A stretch of DNA of 64,000 bases from Pseudonocardia sp. MH-G8 (GCF_002262885.1 NZ_NKYF01000006.1:310001-374000); one strand, 5' to 3'. Positions 1 to 8,591 are shown, numbered from the stretch's first letter. Translations and numbers: made by a program. Notes: generated by a model from the letters alone, not told the origin.

Positions 1-878
1 ACGATCGCGGAGCCTGCCGGCTCCATCCCCAGCCCGGCGCGGACCGTGTCGGCGAGGCCGGTGCAGTGGGCGTGCACGGCGGCGCGGTCCAGGCCGGCCA
101 GCCACGGCAGTGCCACCGCGGCGCCGGCGTGGCAGTACCAGGCCGGGGACGTGTCCAGGCCTCGCGCATCGGCGGCCAGGTCCATGGGCAGCCCGTAGAT
201 GGACGTCCACGGGTCGGCGCCCGCGTACCACCCGGCAGAGTGGGGCCGCGTCGGCAGGTCGGGCCGCACCGCCATCCACGCCACGCCCCGCGGGCTGAGC
301 AGCCACTTGTAGCCCGCGGCGACCACGGCGTCGGCCCAGGCGAGGTCGGCGTCGTGCCAGCCGAGCGACTGGGTGGCGTCCAGGAGCACCCGCGTGCCGC
401 CGCCGCGGGCGGACCGGAGGGCGTCCAGGTCGACCACGCGCCCGTCCGCGGACTGGACGACGCTCACAGCGACGAGGTCGAACTCCCCCGCCCGCTCACC
501 CACCTCACCGAGGTCGACCTCGGTGACCGTGACGCCGCGGTCGGCCTGCGCAGCGAAGGGCCACGTGACGCTGGTGAACTCGCCCGCGGCGGCGAGCACG
601 CGGGTGCCGTCGGGCACCACGGCCGCGACCAACCCCACGAGGGCGGACGCCGCAGGCCCGATCGTCACACGATCCGCGGTGACGCCGACGAGGTCGGCGA
701 ACCCCGCACGTGCCCGTGCCACCGGCTCGTCGAACTCGCCCGGCCGCCCGGCACCGGCGCGCCAGCCGGCGACGGCCGTGGCGACGGCCATACCGGCAGG
801 GGCGGGCGGGATGCCGATGCCGGCCGTGTTGAGGTACCCGTCGGGGACGTCGAACTCCTGTCCGAATGCAGTGCGCAC
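1..878 (-). CDS. PLP-dependent aminotransferase class V-fold protein, partial (3' end outside window)
   Basis: The gene reads leftward and its C-terminus lies beyond the window start. The product resembles class V aminotransferases and kynureninase-like enzymes: an early TAGIGIPP segment, a central DATQSLGWHDAD stretch, and AGYKWLLSPRG carrying the presumed PLP lysine. The GTG at 878 gives VRTAFGQEFDVP; an in-frame GTG at 890 is an alternative, and neither has a convincing Shine-Dalgarno on this strand. It starts back to back with the YjbQ-like gene, about 20 bp away, so the two promoters must overlap. The substrate cannot be told from the sequence; the family assignment is solid. Confidence 0.85.
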   Translation of the reverse strand, partial: MRTAFGQEFDVPDGYLNTAGIGIPPAPAGMAVATAVAGWRAGAGRPGEFDEPVARARAGFADLVGVTADRVTIGPAASALVGLVAAVVPDGTRVLAAAGEFTSVTWPFAAQADRGVTVTEVDLGEVGERAGEFDLVAVSVVQSADGRVVDLDALRSARGGGTRVLLDATQSLGWHDADLAWADAVVAAGYKWLLSPRGVAWMAVRPDLPTRPHSAGWYAGADPWTSIYGLPMDLAADARGLDTSPAWYCHAGAAVALPWLAGLDRAAVHAHCTGLADTVRAGLGMEPAGSAI

Positions 879-897
879 AGGAGGGGACACTACGACG

Positions 898-1308
898 GTG
901 GACAGCCAGCTGATCGAGATCCGGACGGGCGGCCGCGAGGCCGTCGTCGACCTCACCGACGAGATCGCCGCGTTCCTGCGCTCGGCGGGCGCGGGCGACG
1001 GGCTGCTGAACGTGTGGGTGCCGCACGCCACGGCGGGCCTCGCGGTGATCGAGACCGGCGCCGGCAGCGACACCGACCTGCTCGCCGCGCTGCGCGACCT
1101 GCTCCCCGCCGACGACCGCTGGTCGCATCGGCACGGCAGCCCCGGCCACGGACGCGACCACGTCCTGCCGGCGATCGTCGCGCCCTCGATGTCGGTGCCG
1201 GTCCTGGACGGCAGCACGGCCCTGGGCACCTGGCAGTCGGTGTGCCTGGTCGACACGAACGGCGACAACCCCGTCCGCTCGGTGCGCCTGTCCTACCTCC
1301 CCGGCTGA
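898..1308 (+). CDS. YjbQ/UPF0047 family protein (secondary thiamine-phosphate synthase-like)
   Basis: A 136-residue protein of the UPF0047/YjbQ family, which forms small beta-rich homotrimers; E. coli YjbQ has weak thiamine-phosphate synthase side activity. Diagnostic segments are VWVPHATAGLAVIE, then HGSPGHGRDHVLPAI, then GTWQSVCLVDTNG near the C-terminus. The GTG at 898 is chosen because aggagggg at 879-886 lies 11 bp upstream; in-frame codons further upstream would run into the divergent aminotransferase. Length matches the family. The physiological role is unknown. Confidence 0.9.
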   Translation: MDSQLIEIRTGGREAVVDLTDEIAAFLRSAGAGDGLLNVWVPHATAGLAVIETGAGSDTDLLAALRDLLPADDRWSHRHGSPGHGRDHVLPAIVAPSMSVPVLDGSTALGTWQSVCLVDTNGDNPVRSVRLSYLPG

Positions 1309-1333
1309 CGGATGTCCGGAGCGCGCTGGGCGC

Positions 1334-2167
1334 TCAGGGCAGGGAGCGCAGCGCCGCGAGGGCGTCGGCCACGTCGACGGCGCTCGCGAGCCGGACGCCG
1401 TCCTCGGCGATGCAGGCACGCACCAGCGCGCCCTCCGCAGGTTCCAGCCCGGGCCGCACCTGGGGCCGGGTCGAGAAGACCTGCCGGATCGCCTCCAGCG
1501 GCTGCGGGCCGAGCGGCCGGCCGTACAGGCTCGCACCGGTGAGGGCCCGGTGGATGGTGGCGCCCAGCGCCCAGACCTCCGAGCGGCGGGACGGGGCCGC
1601 GCCGGCGAGCAGCGCGGGGTCGGTGAACTCCAGCGCGTCCACGCGGCCCGTGCCGGTGACGGCCGCGCCGGGCGTCAGCACGCGCGCGAGCCCGGGATCC
1701 GACAGCCGCCCGCCGAGCATCCCGCCTGTCTCCTCGAGCAGCACGTTGCCGGGCCGGATCCCGCCGTGTGCGATCCCGGCCTCGTGCAGGTCGTGCGCGG
1801 CCCGCGCCGCGTGCTCCAGTGCCGTGAGCACCTCGATGCGCGCGAGGGGGCGGCCCGGATCGTTCAGCGACCCCAGCGGGAGGTGCTCCATCGCGTAGAC
1901 GACGACGTCCTCCCAGACGGCGTCGAAGACGCGTACGACGTAGGGCGACCCCACCGCGCACACGGCGCGCAGCTCGCGGACCCCGCAGGTGAAGGCGTGC
2001 TCCCCCACGCGGTCGGCGAGCACCTTCAGCACGACGACCGGCTCGTCGAGCCCCAGGCGGGCGGGCGGGCGCGCGAGGTAGCACCGCCCGTGCCCGCCCT
2101 CGCCGAGCATGTGCAGGACCTCGTAGTCGGCGACCGCCGTGGGCAGAGGCGCGGTCGTCAGGTCCAC
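1334..2167 (-). CDS. Serine/threonine protein kinase-like protein, probable pseudokinase
   Basis: A 277-residue kinase fold with no transmembrane segment. The glycine loop is LGEGGHGRCY (residues 21-30) and the VAIK-type lysine is in VVVLK (Lys48). The catalytic loop reads HGGIRPGN (134-141), so the HRD aspartate is replaced by glycine while the loop asparagine is kept; the DFG equivalent is SDPG (156-159). Loss of the catalytic base suggests a pseudokinase or a weak ATP-binding regulator. The GTG at 2167 has ggagaggaagga just upstream. It lies 41 bp after the FHA gene on the same strand, suggesting a phospho-signalling pair. Confidence 0.8.
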   Translation of the reverse strand: MDLTTAPLPTAVADYEVLHMLGEGGHGRCYLARPPARLGLDEPVVVLKVLADRVGEHAFTCGVRELRAVCAVGSPYVVRVFDAVWEDVVVYAMEHLPLGSLNDPGRPLARIEVLTALEHAARAAHDLHEAGIAHGGIRPGNVLLEETGGMLGGRLSDPGLARVLTPGAAVTGTGRVDALEFTDPALLAGAAPSRRSEVWALGATIHRALTGASLYGRPLGPQPLEAIRQVFSTRPQVRPGLEPAEGALVRACIAEDGVRLASAVDVADALAALRSLP

Positions 2168-2208
2168 CCGGTGTCCTTCCTCTCCGGTGACGGCACGACC
2201 GGCAGCAC

Positions 2209-4593
2209 TCAGCGACCGCCCGCCGGCAGCTCGAACTGGAAGCTGCGGCCACCGATGCGCACGCGGGTGCCGGGCACGAGCCGGTGGGTCTCCCCTGCGG
2301 GCAGCTGCGTCCACACCTGCTCGCCCGGCGGGGACACGAACGTGCCGTTGCGCGAGCCGGCGTCGACGATCAGCGCGTCCCACCCGTCCACGACGATCTG
2401 GGCGTGCACGCGCGAGACCGCGCCCGAGGTGTCTTCGAGCGCGAGCGGGCGCAGGCTCCCGGAGGTGACGCGGACGTCGGCCTCGGGCATGCGGCCCATG
2501 AGGTACTCCGCGTCGACGGTGTAGGTGGCGCCGTCGTCGAACACGAGGAGGCCGAGCGGGGGCCGCTGACCGGGCGTGGGCGGGCCGGACTGCTCCTCCA
2601 GCCGCATCCCGCACAGCCCGCAGAACTCCGCGCGCGGGTCGTTCAGGTGGCCCTGGGGGCACAGGTACCCGCGGACCTGCTGCCCGTCCTGCCTGTCGTC
2701 GACGGCCAGTCCGCCGGTGGCCGGCCCGTCGTCGAGCGCGGGGCGGTCCGCCTCGCCGGGTGCGACACCGAGGATCCGCTCGGACCGCAGTGCCTCGGAC
2801 CGCAGTGCCTCGGACCGCAGCGCCATGGTGTGCGGGGCGTCGGCGTCGGACAGGGTCGCGTGCGGATCCGCCGCGGGCGGGGCGTCCGCGGCACGCGGCA
2901 CTCCCAGGCGCGGCGTGCCGTCCGCGGCGTCGTCCAGGTCCGTGGCGTCCGGAACCGGGCGCCGGTCCGCCTCGGACACCGGCTCGGCGCGGTCGTCCTC
3001 GCCCGATCCGGTGCCGAACCCACCCTGGTCGGCGTACTCGCCGCCGGGCCGGCTGAGCTCGCCCTGGTCGCTGTACTCGTCACCGGACCGGTCGAGCTCG
3101 CCCTCTCCCTCTCCCTCTTCGACCGCGGGGCCCTCGGAAGCCGGCGGATCCTCGTGGGCGGTGTCGTCCTCGGGCCGGCCGTGACGGCGCCGGCGCATCT
3201 CGGTGGGGCCGATGGCGCTCAGATCGGCCTCGGTGCCCGAGTCGTCGCGCGTGGCGAACCACCCCTCGATCCGGTCCGGCCTGCCCAGGTCGCGCCCGTC
3301 GCTCCACGGGCTGCGGTCCGTCTCACGCGGGAGCGCCTCGGCGGCTCCCCCGAGCAGGCCGTAGCCGACGCCGTTGGGGCGGTGGCCGTTGCGGCCGTTG
3401 CGGCCGTTGCGGGGATGGCCGTTGTGAGGACGGTCTCCCGGGGGACGGCCGTTGTGGGATCGGTCCGTGCCGGGGTCGTCGACGATCCCGGGCGAGGTGG
3501 TCTCCGGACCGCGCGGCTCCTCCCGATCGGGCGGGGGGACCCGTTCGTCGGGACGGTCCGAGGGCTGGGTCGTCGTCTCGGCCGGATCGTCCTGAGCCTG
3601 ATCACCGACGCGCTGTTCTGCGGCGACGTCCCGGTCGCGGGCGTCCTGGTCGCGGGCGTCCTGGTCGCGGGCGTCCTGGTCGCGGGCGTCCTGGTCGCGG
3701 GCGTCCTGGTCGCGGGCGTCCTGGTCGCGGGCGTCCTGGTCGCGCTTGTCATGGTCGCGGTCGACGTCCAGGGAGGAACCGCGTCGCTGCGCCCAGCCGC
3801 GGTGCGCGACGCCGTTGGAGGGCACGGGCCGCAGGTGGGCGCGACCGCTGCCGTTCCCGTTGGGCCGTTCGGATCCAGCACCGTCGTAGCGACCGTAGCC
3901 GCCGTCGATCGTGTCGAAGGTGGTGCGGGTCGGCACCCCGTTGCCAGGGGTGTCGCCCGGGTAGAGACCCTCCGCGGGCGCGGTGGACGGCTCGGGGTCC
4001 CACCGCGGGCGTTCCGGGGGGCCCGCCTCGGGCCACCGCGTGTCGTCCGGCCGGTTGCGCGACACCTCGTCCGTGACGGCGGCGGAGCCGGGATCGCCGC
4101 CGGGGACGAGCACCACACCCGCGGCCGGGACCACGCCGTCCCGCAGATCGTGGACGCCGTCGACGACGCCCGGCGGGATCGGCCCGCCTTCGAGCGCGAG
4201 CACGACCGGGGAGTCGGGGCGCGGCAGCAGCCGGTCGGTCCAGGCCACGGACTGCGCACCCGACAGCGCCACCTGGCGATCGGGCACGACAAGCCCGACC
4301 GACCCGTAGAGGAACACCGCCCACTGCTCACCGCGGGCCCGGGAATCGCCGCCGGTGACCGCGACCGTGCCGAACCGCAGCCCGTCGCCCGGGGCGTCCG
4401 GCCCACCGAGCCACCCGGCGAGCCTGCGCGCAAGGTTGCGACCCGGCTCTGCGCCGGATGCGCTCGCGCACACCTCGAGCAGCTGGCGCAGGACGTGCCG
4501 GTCGGCGCACTCGGCCACGCAGATCACGCCGGGCCAACGCCCGACGACACCCGCGCCGGGCACGACGGCGGCCCGCAGCGCGTCGAAGTCCAC
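2209..4593 (-). CDS. FHA domain protein with zinc ribbon and long disordered, repeat-bearing linker
   Basis: A 794-residue protein. The N-terminal 190 residues or so are globular and unassigned. A long acidic, Asp/Arg/Gly/Pro-rich linker follows, containing seven near-perfect ARDQD units and a triple ALRSE repeat. The last 150 residues hold a short zinc ribbon (CPQGH...FCGLCG) and a classic FHA domain: GRMPEADVRV, SRVHAQI, then DAGSRNGTFV, which binds phosphothreonine peptides. The GTG at 4593 has ggagg 9 bp upstream. Next to the kinase-like gene it is probably the phosphopeptide reader of the pair, but whose substrate it binds is not visible. Confidence 0.85.
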   Translation of the reverse strand: MDFDALRAAVVPGAGVVGRWPGVICVAECADRHVLRQLLEVCASASGAEPGRNLARRLAGWLGGPDAPGDGLRFGTVAVTGGDSRARGEQWAVFLYGSVGLVVPDRQVALSGAQSVAWTDRLLPRPDSPVVLALEGGPIPPGVVDGVHDLRDGVVPAAGVVLVPGGDPGSAAVTDEVSRNRPDDTRWPEAGPPERPRWDPEPSTAPAEGLYPGDTPGNGVPTRTTFDTIDGGYGRYDGAGSERPNGNGSGRAHLRPVPSNGVAHRGWAQRRGSSLDVDRDHDKRDQDARDQDARDQDARDQDARDQDARDQDARDQDARDRDVAAEQRVGDQAQDDPAETTTQPSDRPDERVPPPDREEPRGPETTSPGIVDDPGTDRSHNGRPPGDRPHNGHPRNGRNGRNGHRPNGVGYGLLGGAAEALPRETDRSPWSDGRDLGRPDRIEGWFATRDDSGTEADLSAIGPTEMRRRRHGRPEDDTAHEDPPASEGPAVEEGEGEGELDRSGDEYSDQGELSRPGGEYADQGGFGTGSGEDDRAEPVSEADRRPVPDATDLDDAADGTPRLGVPRAADAPPAADPHATLSDADAPHTMALRSEALRSEALRSERILGVAPGEADRPALDDGPATGGLAVDDRQDGQQVRGYLCPQGHLNDPRAEFCGLCGMRLEEQSGPPTPGQRPPLGLLVFDDGATYTVDAEYLMGRMPEADVRVTSGSLRPLALEDTSGAVSRVHAQIVVDGWDALIVDAGSRNGTFVSPPGEQVWTQLPAGETHRLVPGTRVRIGGRSFQFELPAGGR
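3628..3762. repeat. 15-bp tandem repeat, nine units, inside the FHA gene
   Basis: On the + strand the unit is GTCCTGGTCGCGGGC. Six perfect copies fill 3643-3732, flanked by one variant at 3628-3642 and two at 3733-3762. On the coding strand it encodes a repeated pentapeptide (ARDQD). The length is a multiple of three, so unit gain or loss keeps the frame: a likely polymorphic coding minisatellite in a disordered linker. Confidence 0.95.
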
Positions 4594-4852
4594 TCGGATT
4601 CAACCTCCCCCGCGGCAGCCGCAGACGGACGGCGCGGCGGCCCGTCCGCCACCGGCCAGGTGACGATCACGGTCGTGCAGAACAGCAGCCGAACGACGCG
4701 AACGGTACGGGGCCCGTGATCCACGGTTCCCGCCGCACCAGCGTCGTTGCAGGTGGTGACGATGCGGGTCCGGTGCGTCACCGGATCCGGGGCACCGTCG
4801 CACCCGTCCAGTCGACCACGCCTACAGCGGCCACGACCAGACCGGTCGCCGC
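4594..4852. other. Intergenic region between proS and the FHA gene
   Basis: 259 bp between the 3' end of proS and the start of the FHA gene, both on the minus strand. It should hold the proS terminator and the FHA-kinase promoter. I saw no strong hairpin, tRNA or convincing small reading frame. Confidence 0.5.
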
Positions 4853-6601
4853 TCAGCGGGTGCCGGTCAGCTCCACGAGGTGAGCGACGACCTCGTCCAC
4901 GCCGATCTCCTGCCGTTCACCGCTGCGTCGGTCCTTCACCTCGACAACGCCGTTCGCCAGCCCCCGCCCGACCACGACGATCGTGGGCACGCCGATCAGC
5001 TCGGCGTCGGCGAACTTGACGCCCGGCGAGGCCTTGCGGTCGTCGAGCAGCACCCGGACGCCGGCGGTGTCCAGCTCGGTGGCCACCCGCTCGGCGCCCG
5101 CCGCGATCTCGTCGCTCTTCCCGGCGACCACGACGTGGACGTCGGCGGGCCCGACCCCGCGCGGCCAGATCAGGCCGGAGGCGTCGTGGCTCTGCTCGGC
5201 GATCACACCGACCAGCCGGGAGACGCCGATGCCGTAGGAGCCCATCGTGATGCGCACCGGCTTGCTGTCGGCGCCGAGCGCGTCGAGCTGCGCGGCGTCG
5301 GCGTACTTGCGGCCGAGCTGGAAGACGTGCCCGATCTCGATCCCGCGGGCGGCCTCCAGCGGACCGGACCCGTCGGGCGCGGGGTCGCCCTCGCGCACCT
5401 CGGCGGCCTCGATCGTGCCGTCGGGGGTGAAGTCGCGGCCGCAGACGAGGTCGACGACGTGGTGGTCGGGCTTGTCGGCGCCGGTGACCCAGGCCGTGCC
5501 GGGGACGATGCGCGGGTCGACGAGGTATGCCACCCCGTTGGCGGCCAGGGCCGCCGGGCCGATGTAGCCCTTGACGAGGAACGGGTGGGCCGCGAAGTCG
5601 GCCTCGTCGAGCAGCGCGACCTCGGCGGGCTCCAGCGCCGCTTCCAGGCGCTTCATGTCGACCTCGCGGTCGCCGGGCACGCCGATCCCCAGCAGCGTCC
5701 ACTCGCCGGTGCCCGGGAGCCGGGTCTTGACCAGCACGTTCTTGAGCGTGTCGGCCGCGGTGAACGTGCGACCGAGGTCGGCGGCGTTGACGAAATCGAC
5801 CAGCGTGTCGATGGTGGGGGTGTCGGGCGTGTGGTGGGCCTGGGCGGCGGGCAGGCCCTCGACCGGCCGCGCGGGCGGCGCGGTCGTGGTGACGGCCTCG
5901 ACGTTGGCCGCGTAGCCGCCGGCGCTGCGCACGTAGGTGTCCTCGCCGGTGGGCGCGACCGCGAGGAACTCCTCGGACGCCGAGCCGCCCATCGCGCCGG
6001 ACGTGGCCTTCACGACGACGTACTCGAGGCCGAGCCGGTCGAAGATGCGCACGTAGGCGTCGCGGTGGCGCTGGTAGGACTCCGCCAGGCCCTCGTCGGT
6101 GAGATCGAAGGAGTAGGAGTCCTTCATGAGGAACTCGCGGCCACGCAGGATGCCCGCGCGCGGGCGCGCCTCGTCCCGGTACTTGTTCTGGATCTGGTAC
6201 AGCGTCACCGGGTAGTCCTTGTAGGACGAGTACTCGCCCTTGACCACTTGCGTGAACAGCTCCTCGTGGGTGGGTCCGAGCAGGTAGTCGCCGCCCTTGC
6301 GGTCCTTGAGGCGGAACAGCAGGGGCCCGTACTCGGTCCAGCGACCGCTGGCCTCGTAGGGCTCACGGGGCAGCAGAGCGGGAAAGTGGATCTCCTGGCC
6401 GCCGATGGCGTCCATCTCCTCGCGCACCACCTGCTCGACGTTGCGCAGCACCCGCAGACCCAGCGGCAGCCAGGTGTAGATCCCCGGCGCGGCGCGGCGG
6501 ACGTAGCCGGCGCGGACGAGCAGCTTGTGGCTCGGCACCTCCGCGTCGGCCGGGTCCTCGCGCAGGGTCCGCAGGAACAACGACGACATCCTGGTCAGCA
6601 C
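4853..6601 (-). CDS. proS: Prolyl-tRNA synthetase (class II, bacterial type with editing insertion)
   Basis: Charges tRNA-Pro with proline in the cytoplasm. The 582-residue product has the ProS N-terminus (TRMSSLFLRTLREDPADAE), motif 2 region YRDEARPRAGILRGREFLMKD, an insertion editing domain over roughly residues 225-410, motif 3 GSYGIGVSR near residue 454, and a C-terminal anticodon-binding domain containing DDRKASPGVKFADAELIG. The GTG at 6601 is preferred by comparison with the usual MITRMS start; the ATG at 6589 is the alternative, and neither has a strong Shine-Dalgarno. Length matches actinobacterial ProS. Confidence 0.97.
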   Translation of the reverse strand: MLTRMSSLFLRTLREDPADAEVPSHKLLVRAGYVRRAAPGIYTWLPLGLRVLRNVEQVVREEMDAIGGQEIHFPALLPREPYEASGRWTEYGPLLFRLKDRKGGDYLLGPTHEELFTQVVKGEYSSYKDYPVTLYQIQNKYRDEARPRAGILRGREFLMKDSYSFDLTDEGLAESYQRHRDAYVRIFDRLGLEYVVVKATSGAMGGSASEEFLAVAPTGEDTYVRSAGGYAANVEAVTTTAPPARPVEGLPAAQAHHTPDTPTIDTLVDFVNAADLGRTFTAADTLKNVLVKTRLPGTGEWTLLGIGVPGDREVDMKRLEAALEPAEVALLDEADFAAHPFLVKGYIGPAALAANGVAYLVDPRIVPGTAWVTGADKPDHHVVDLVCGRDFTPDGTIEAAEVREGDPAPDGSGPLEAARGIEIGHVFQLGRKYADAAQLDALGADSKPVRITMGSYGIGVSRLVGVIAEQSHDASGLIWPRGVGPADVHVVVAGKSDEIAAGAERVATELDTAGVRVLLDDRKASPGVKFADAELIGVPTIVVVGRGLANGVVEVKDRRSGERQEIGVDEVVAHLVELTGTR

Positions 6602-6672
6602 CTGGAAGAGGGTAGCGACGCGCTCCGACACCGGTCGCGCCGGTCGCCGCAGCCGAGCGTTCAGACCGCACC

Positions 6673-6724
6673 TTGGAGCCGTGCTGCTGAAACCGAGGCC
6701 GAGAAAACAGCAGTACGGCTCCAA
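6673..6724. terminator. Large imperfect inverted repeat upstream of proS, probable terminator of the ribD-like pair
   Basis: The arms TTGGAGCCGTGCTGCTG (6673-6689) and CAGCAGTACGGCTCCAA (6708-6724) pair over 17 bp with one mismatch around an 18-nt A-rich loop. It lies 9 bp past the deaminase stop and upstream of proS on the same strand. Position suggests transcription termination; the arm sequence also resembles the palindromic repeats at 8011-8499. Confidence 0.65.
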
Positions 6725-6732
6725 TGTGCGGC

Positions 6733-7173
6733 TCAATGCAGCAGGTGCGCGTTCGGCGCGCGGGCGGCCTCGGCGAGCTCGGGCAGCTCCACCACCTCCA
6801 CGCCGTGGGCGCGGAGCAGCTCGGCGCCTTCGCCGTCGACGAACAGGCTCGGCTCCCGCCAGGCGAACACCACCCGGTCGACATCCGCGGCGAGGATCAG
6901 GTCCGAGCAGCTCCGCGGGCGGGAGGCGCGTGCACTGCACGGTTCGAGCGAGCTGTAGACCGTCGTGGCCGGCGGCGCGCGCCAGCCTGCCCCCAGGTCG
7001 GCGAGGGCCGACTCCTCGGCGTGGTCGTGCGGGTCGCGCCGGCGCGACCATCCCTCGGCGAGCACCTCGCCCGCCGCGTCGACGACGAGGGCCCCCACCG
7101 AGAACGCGGTCTCCGACGGCGGGCAACGACCGGCCAGCTCGACGGCGCGGGCCAGCAGCGCGCGGTCGTTCAC
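6733..7173 (-). CDS. Zinc-dependent deaminase (RibD-N/CMP deaminase-like)
   Basis: A 146-residue cytidine-deaminase-fold protein. HAEESAL supplies the zinc His and catalytic Glu, and EPCSARASRPRSC supplies the two zinc cysteines with a spacer slightly longer than usual. It is most like the pyrimidine deaminase half of RibD (riboflavin synthesis), although other nucleotide deaminases are possible. Its GTG start overlaps the stop of the reductase gene (GTGA), so the two are translationally coupled and together represent a split RibD. Confidence 0.82.
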   Translation of the reverse strand: MNDRALLARAVELAGRCPPSETAFSVGALVVDAAGEVLAEGWSRRRDPHDHAEESALADLGAGWRAPPATTVYSSLEPCSARASRPRSCSDLILAADVDRVVFAWREPSLFVDGEGAELLRAHGVEVVELPELAEAARAPNAHLLH

Positions 7174-7850
7174 GCGCCCTCCAGGAGGTAGCGCAACAGC
7201 ACCAGGTCGCCGATCGGGCGCGCCTCGGCCAGCCGCATGCGCCGCGCCGCGTCGTGCGGGAAGCGGCCCGGCCCCACGAACCGGGGCGCGTCGGCGTCCC
7301 CGACGAAGAACGGGGCGACGACCAGCTGCAGCTCGTCGACCACGCCGCTGGTGAGGAACAAGGTGTGCACGGCAGTGCCGCCCTCCACCATCAGCCGCGC
7401 GACGCCACGGGCGCGCAGGTCGGCGAGCAGCCGGCGCACGTCGAGTGGCGCGCCGGCGTCGGCCACCTCCGCGACCCCGCCCACCGCCCGGCGGGCCGCG
7501 TCCACCGCGGGCGTCGCGGCGTAGACGAGCTTGGGACCCGCGCCCAGCGTGAAGAACCGCGCGGACGGATCGAGGTGGCCGGAACCGGTGAGCGTGACCT
7601 TCAGCGGGTCCGGCCCCCGTCCCGCCGCCACCCGGGCGTCCCGGCGCTCGGCGGAGCGCACGAGCAGGCGCGGGTCGTCGCGGCGAAGGGTGGTGGCGCC
7701 GACGAGGATCGCGTCGACACCCGCCCGCACCTCGTCGACGCGGTCCAGGTCGGCGGCGTCGGAGAGCAGCAGCGGGGACGGCCCGGTGTCGTCGATGCGG
7801 CCGTCCACCGACATCGCGGCCGAGAGCAGCACGTAGGGGCGGTGGGGCAC
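7170..7850 (-). CDS. RibD C-terminal domain reductase (pyrimidine reductase family)
   Basis: A 226-residue protein of the RibD_C/dihydrofolate-reductase fold: AAMSVDGRID near the N-terminus, GATTLRRDDPRL, and MVEGGTAVHTLFL near the C-terminus. It should reduce the ribosyl side chain of a riboflavin precursor with NADPH, working with the coupled deaminase downstream. The GTG at 7850 is chosen over an in-frame GTG at 7868 because the homologous core begins right after it. No other riboflavin gene lies nearby, so a role in a related pathway is possible. Confidence 0.82.
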   Translation of the reverse strand: MPHRPYVLLSAAMSVDGRIDDTGPSPLLLSDAADLDRVDEVRAGVDAILVGATTLRRDDPRLLVRSAERRDARVAAGRGPDPLKVTLTGSGHLDPSARFFTLGAGPKLVYAATPAVDAARRAVGGVAEVADAGAPLDVRRLLADLRARGVARLMVEGGTAVHTLFLTSGVVDELQLVVAPFFVGDADAPRFVGPGRFPHDAARRMRLAEARPIGDLVLLRYLLEGA

Positions 7851-7964
7851 GGCTCGATCCTGCCCCACGCCGCGGCCGACAGCCCCACACCCGCCCGCTC
7901 CTGCTCGAGGGGAGTCGCCCGGAACGGCCGGGAGCCGCGATTGCCCGACGACCGACTGTCGCCC

Positions 7965-8006
7965 GGCCCCGGCCCCGGCCCCGGCCCCGGCCCCGGCCCC
8001 GGCCCC
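7965..8006. repeat. Hexanucleotide tandem repeat (GGCCCC)7
   Basis: Seven perfect GGCCCC units run from 7965 to 8006, immediately before the 70-bp palindrome array. It is non-coding and lies upstream of the ribD-like operon. Such tracts slip readily and can form unusual structures. Confidence 0.95.
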
Positions 8007-8010
8007 GAGA

Positions 8011-8499
8011 TGATCGGTCCGAGGAGCACGCCAAAGCGGCCCCGCTCAGGTTGTGCGCGTCTCGGACTGATCTCTTCGACGGTGATCAACCCGAGCAGCG
8101 CGCCGCTGCTGCCCGCACCGCCCTGGTGCGCGGCTCGGACTGATCTCCCGAATTGATCAGTCCGAACAGCACGCCAGCGCGGCCCCGACCGCCAAGGGGT
8201 ACGGCTCGGGCCGTTCGACAGGTGATCGACCCGAGGCGTACGACAGGCGTCCACACCACCGTAGGTCCAGCTCGGAACGGGCGTCCGGAGCACGTGATCG
8301 ATCCGAACCGCACGGCACAGCTGTCCCGACCACCACCGTGTGCGGCTCGGGATCATCCTCCAGACGTGATCCGTCCGAGCAGCGCAACACCGCTGTCCCC
8401 ACCACCACCACGCGCGGCTCGAAACGATCGGGGACGTGATCGATCCGAACCGCACGGCACAGCTGTGTCGACCGCCAAGGTGTGCGGCTCGTCCCGATC
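8011..8499. repeat. Array of seven 70-bp palindromic repeat units
   Basis: Units begin at 8011, 8083, 8154, 8223, 8295, 8367 and 8437 (spacing 69-72 bp). Each starts with TGATC then CCGAnCnGCAC and ends with a complementary GTGCGGCTCGG then GATC, so each unit can fold into a hairpin. Units 5 and 7 share a 30-bp identical left part. No convincing reading frame covers the array. The 741-bp interval 7851-8591 is otherwise empty. A related single copy lies at 32436-32496. Confidence 0.85.
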
Positions 8500-8591
8500 T
8501 TGCGGGTCGATCGAGGCATCAGGGCGGCGGTGCGGCGCCGGTCGGGCCGATGGCGCTCGGACTGTCGGACCCCGTCGCTAGCGTCCTCGGC

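Noticed and set aside
66..1898. Very long + strand frame opposite the aminotransferase and kinase-like genes
   Set aside because: Antisense shadow: true genes with motifs lie on the other strand or in another frame (YjbQ at 898-1308).
7601..8455. Leftward frame with repeating RSGPRxRAVRTDQ-like segments
   Set aside because: The apparent protein repeat is simply the 70-bp DNA repeat read in one frame; spacing is not always a multiple of three and there is no start signal.
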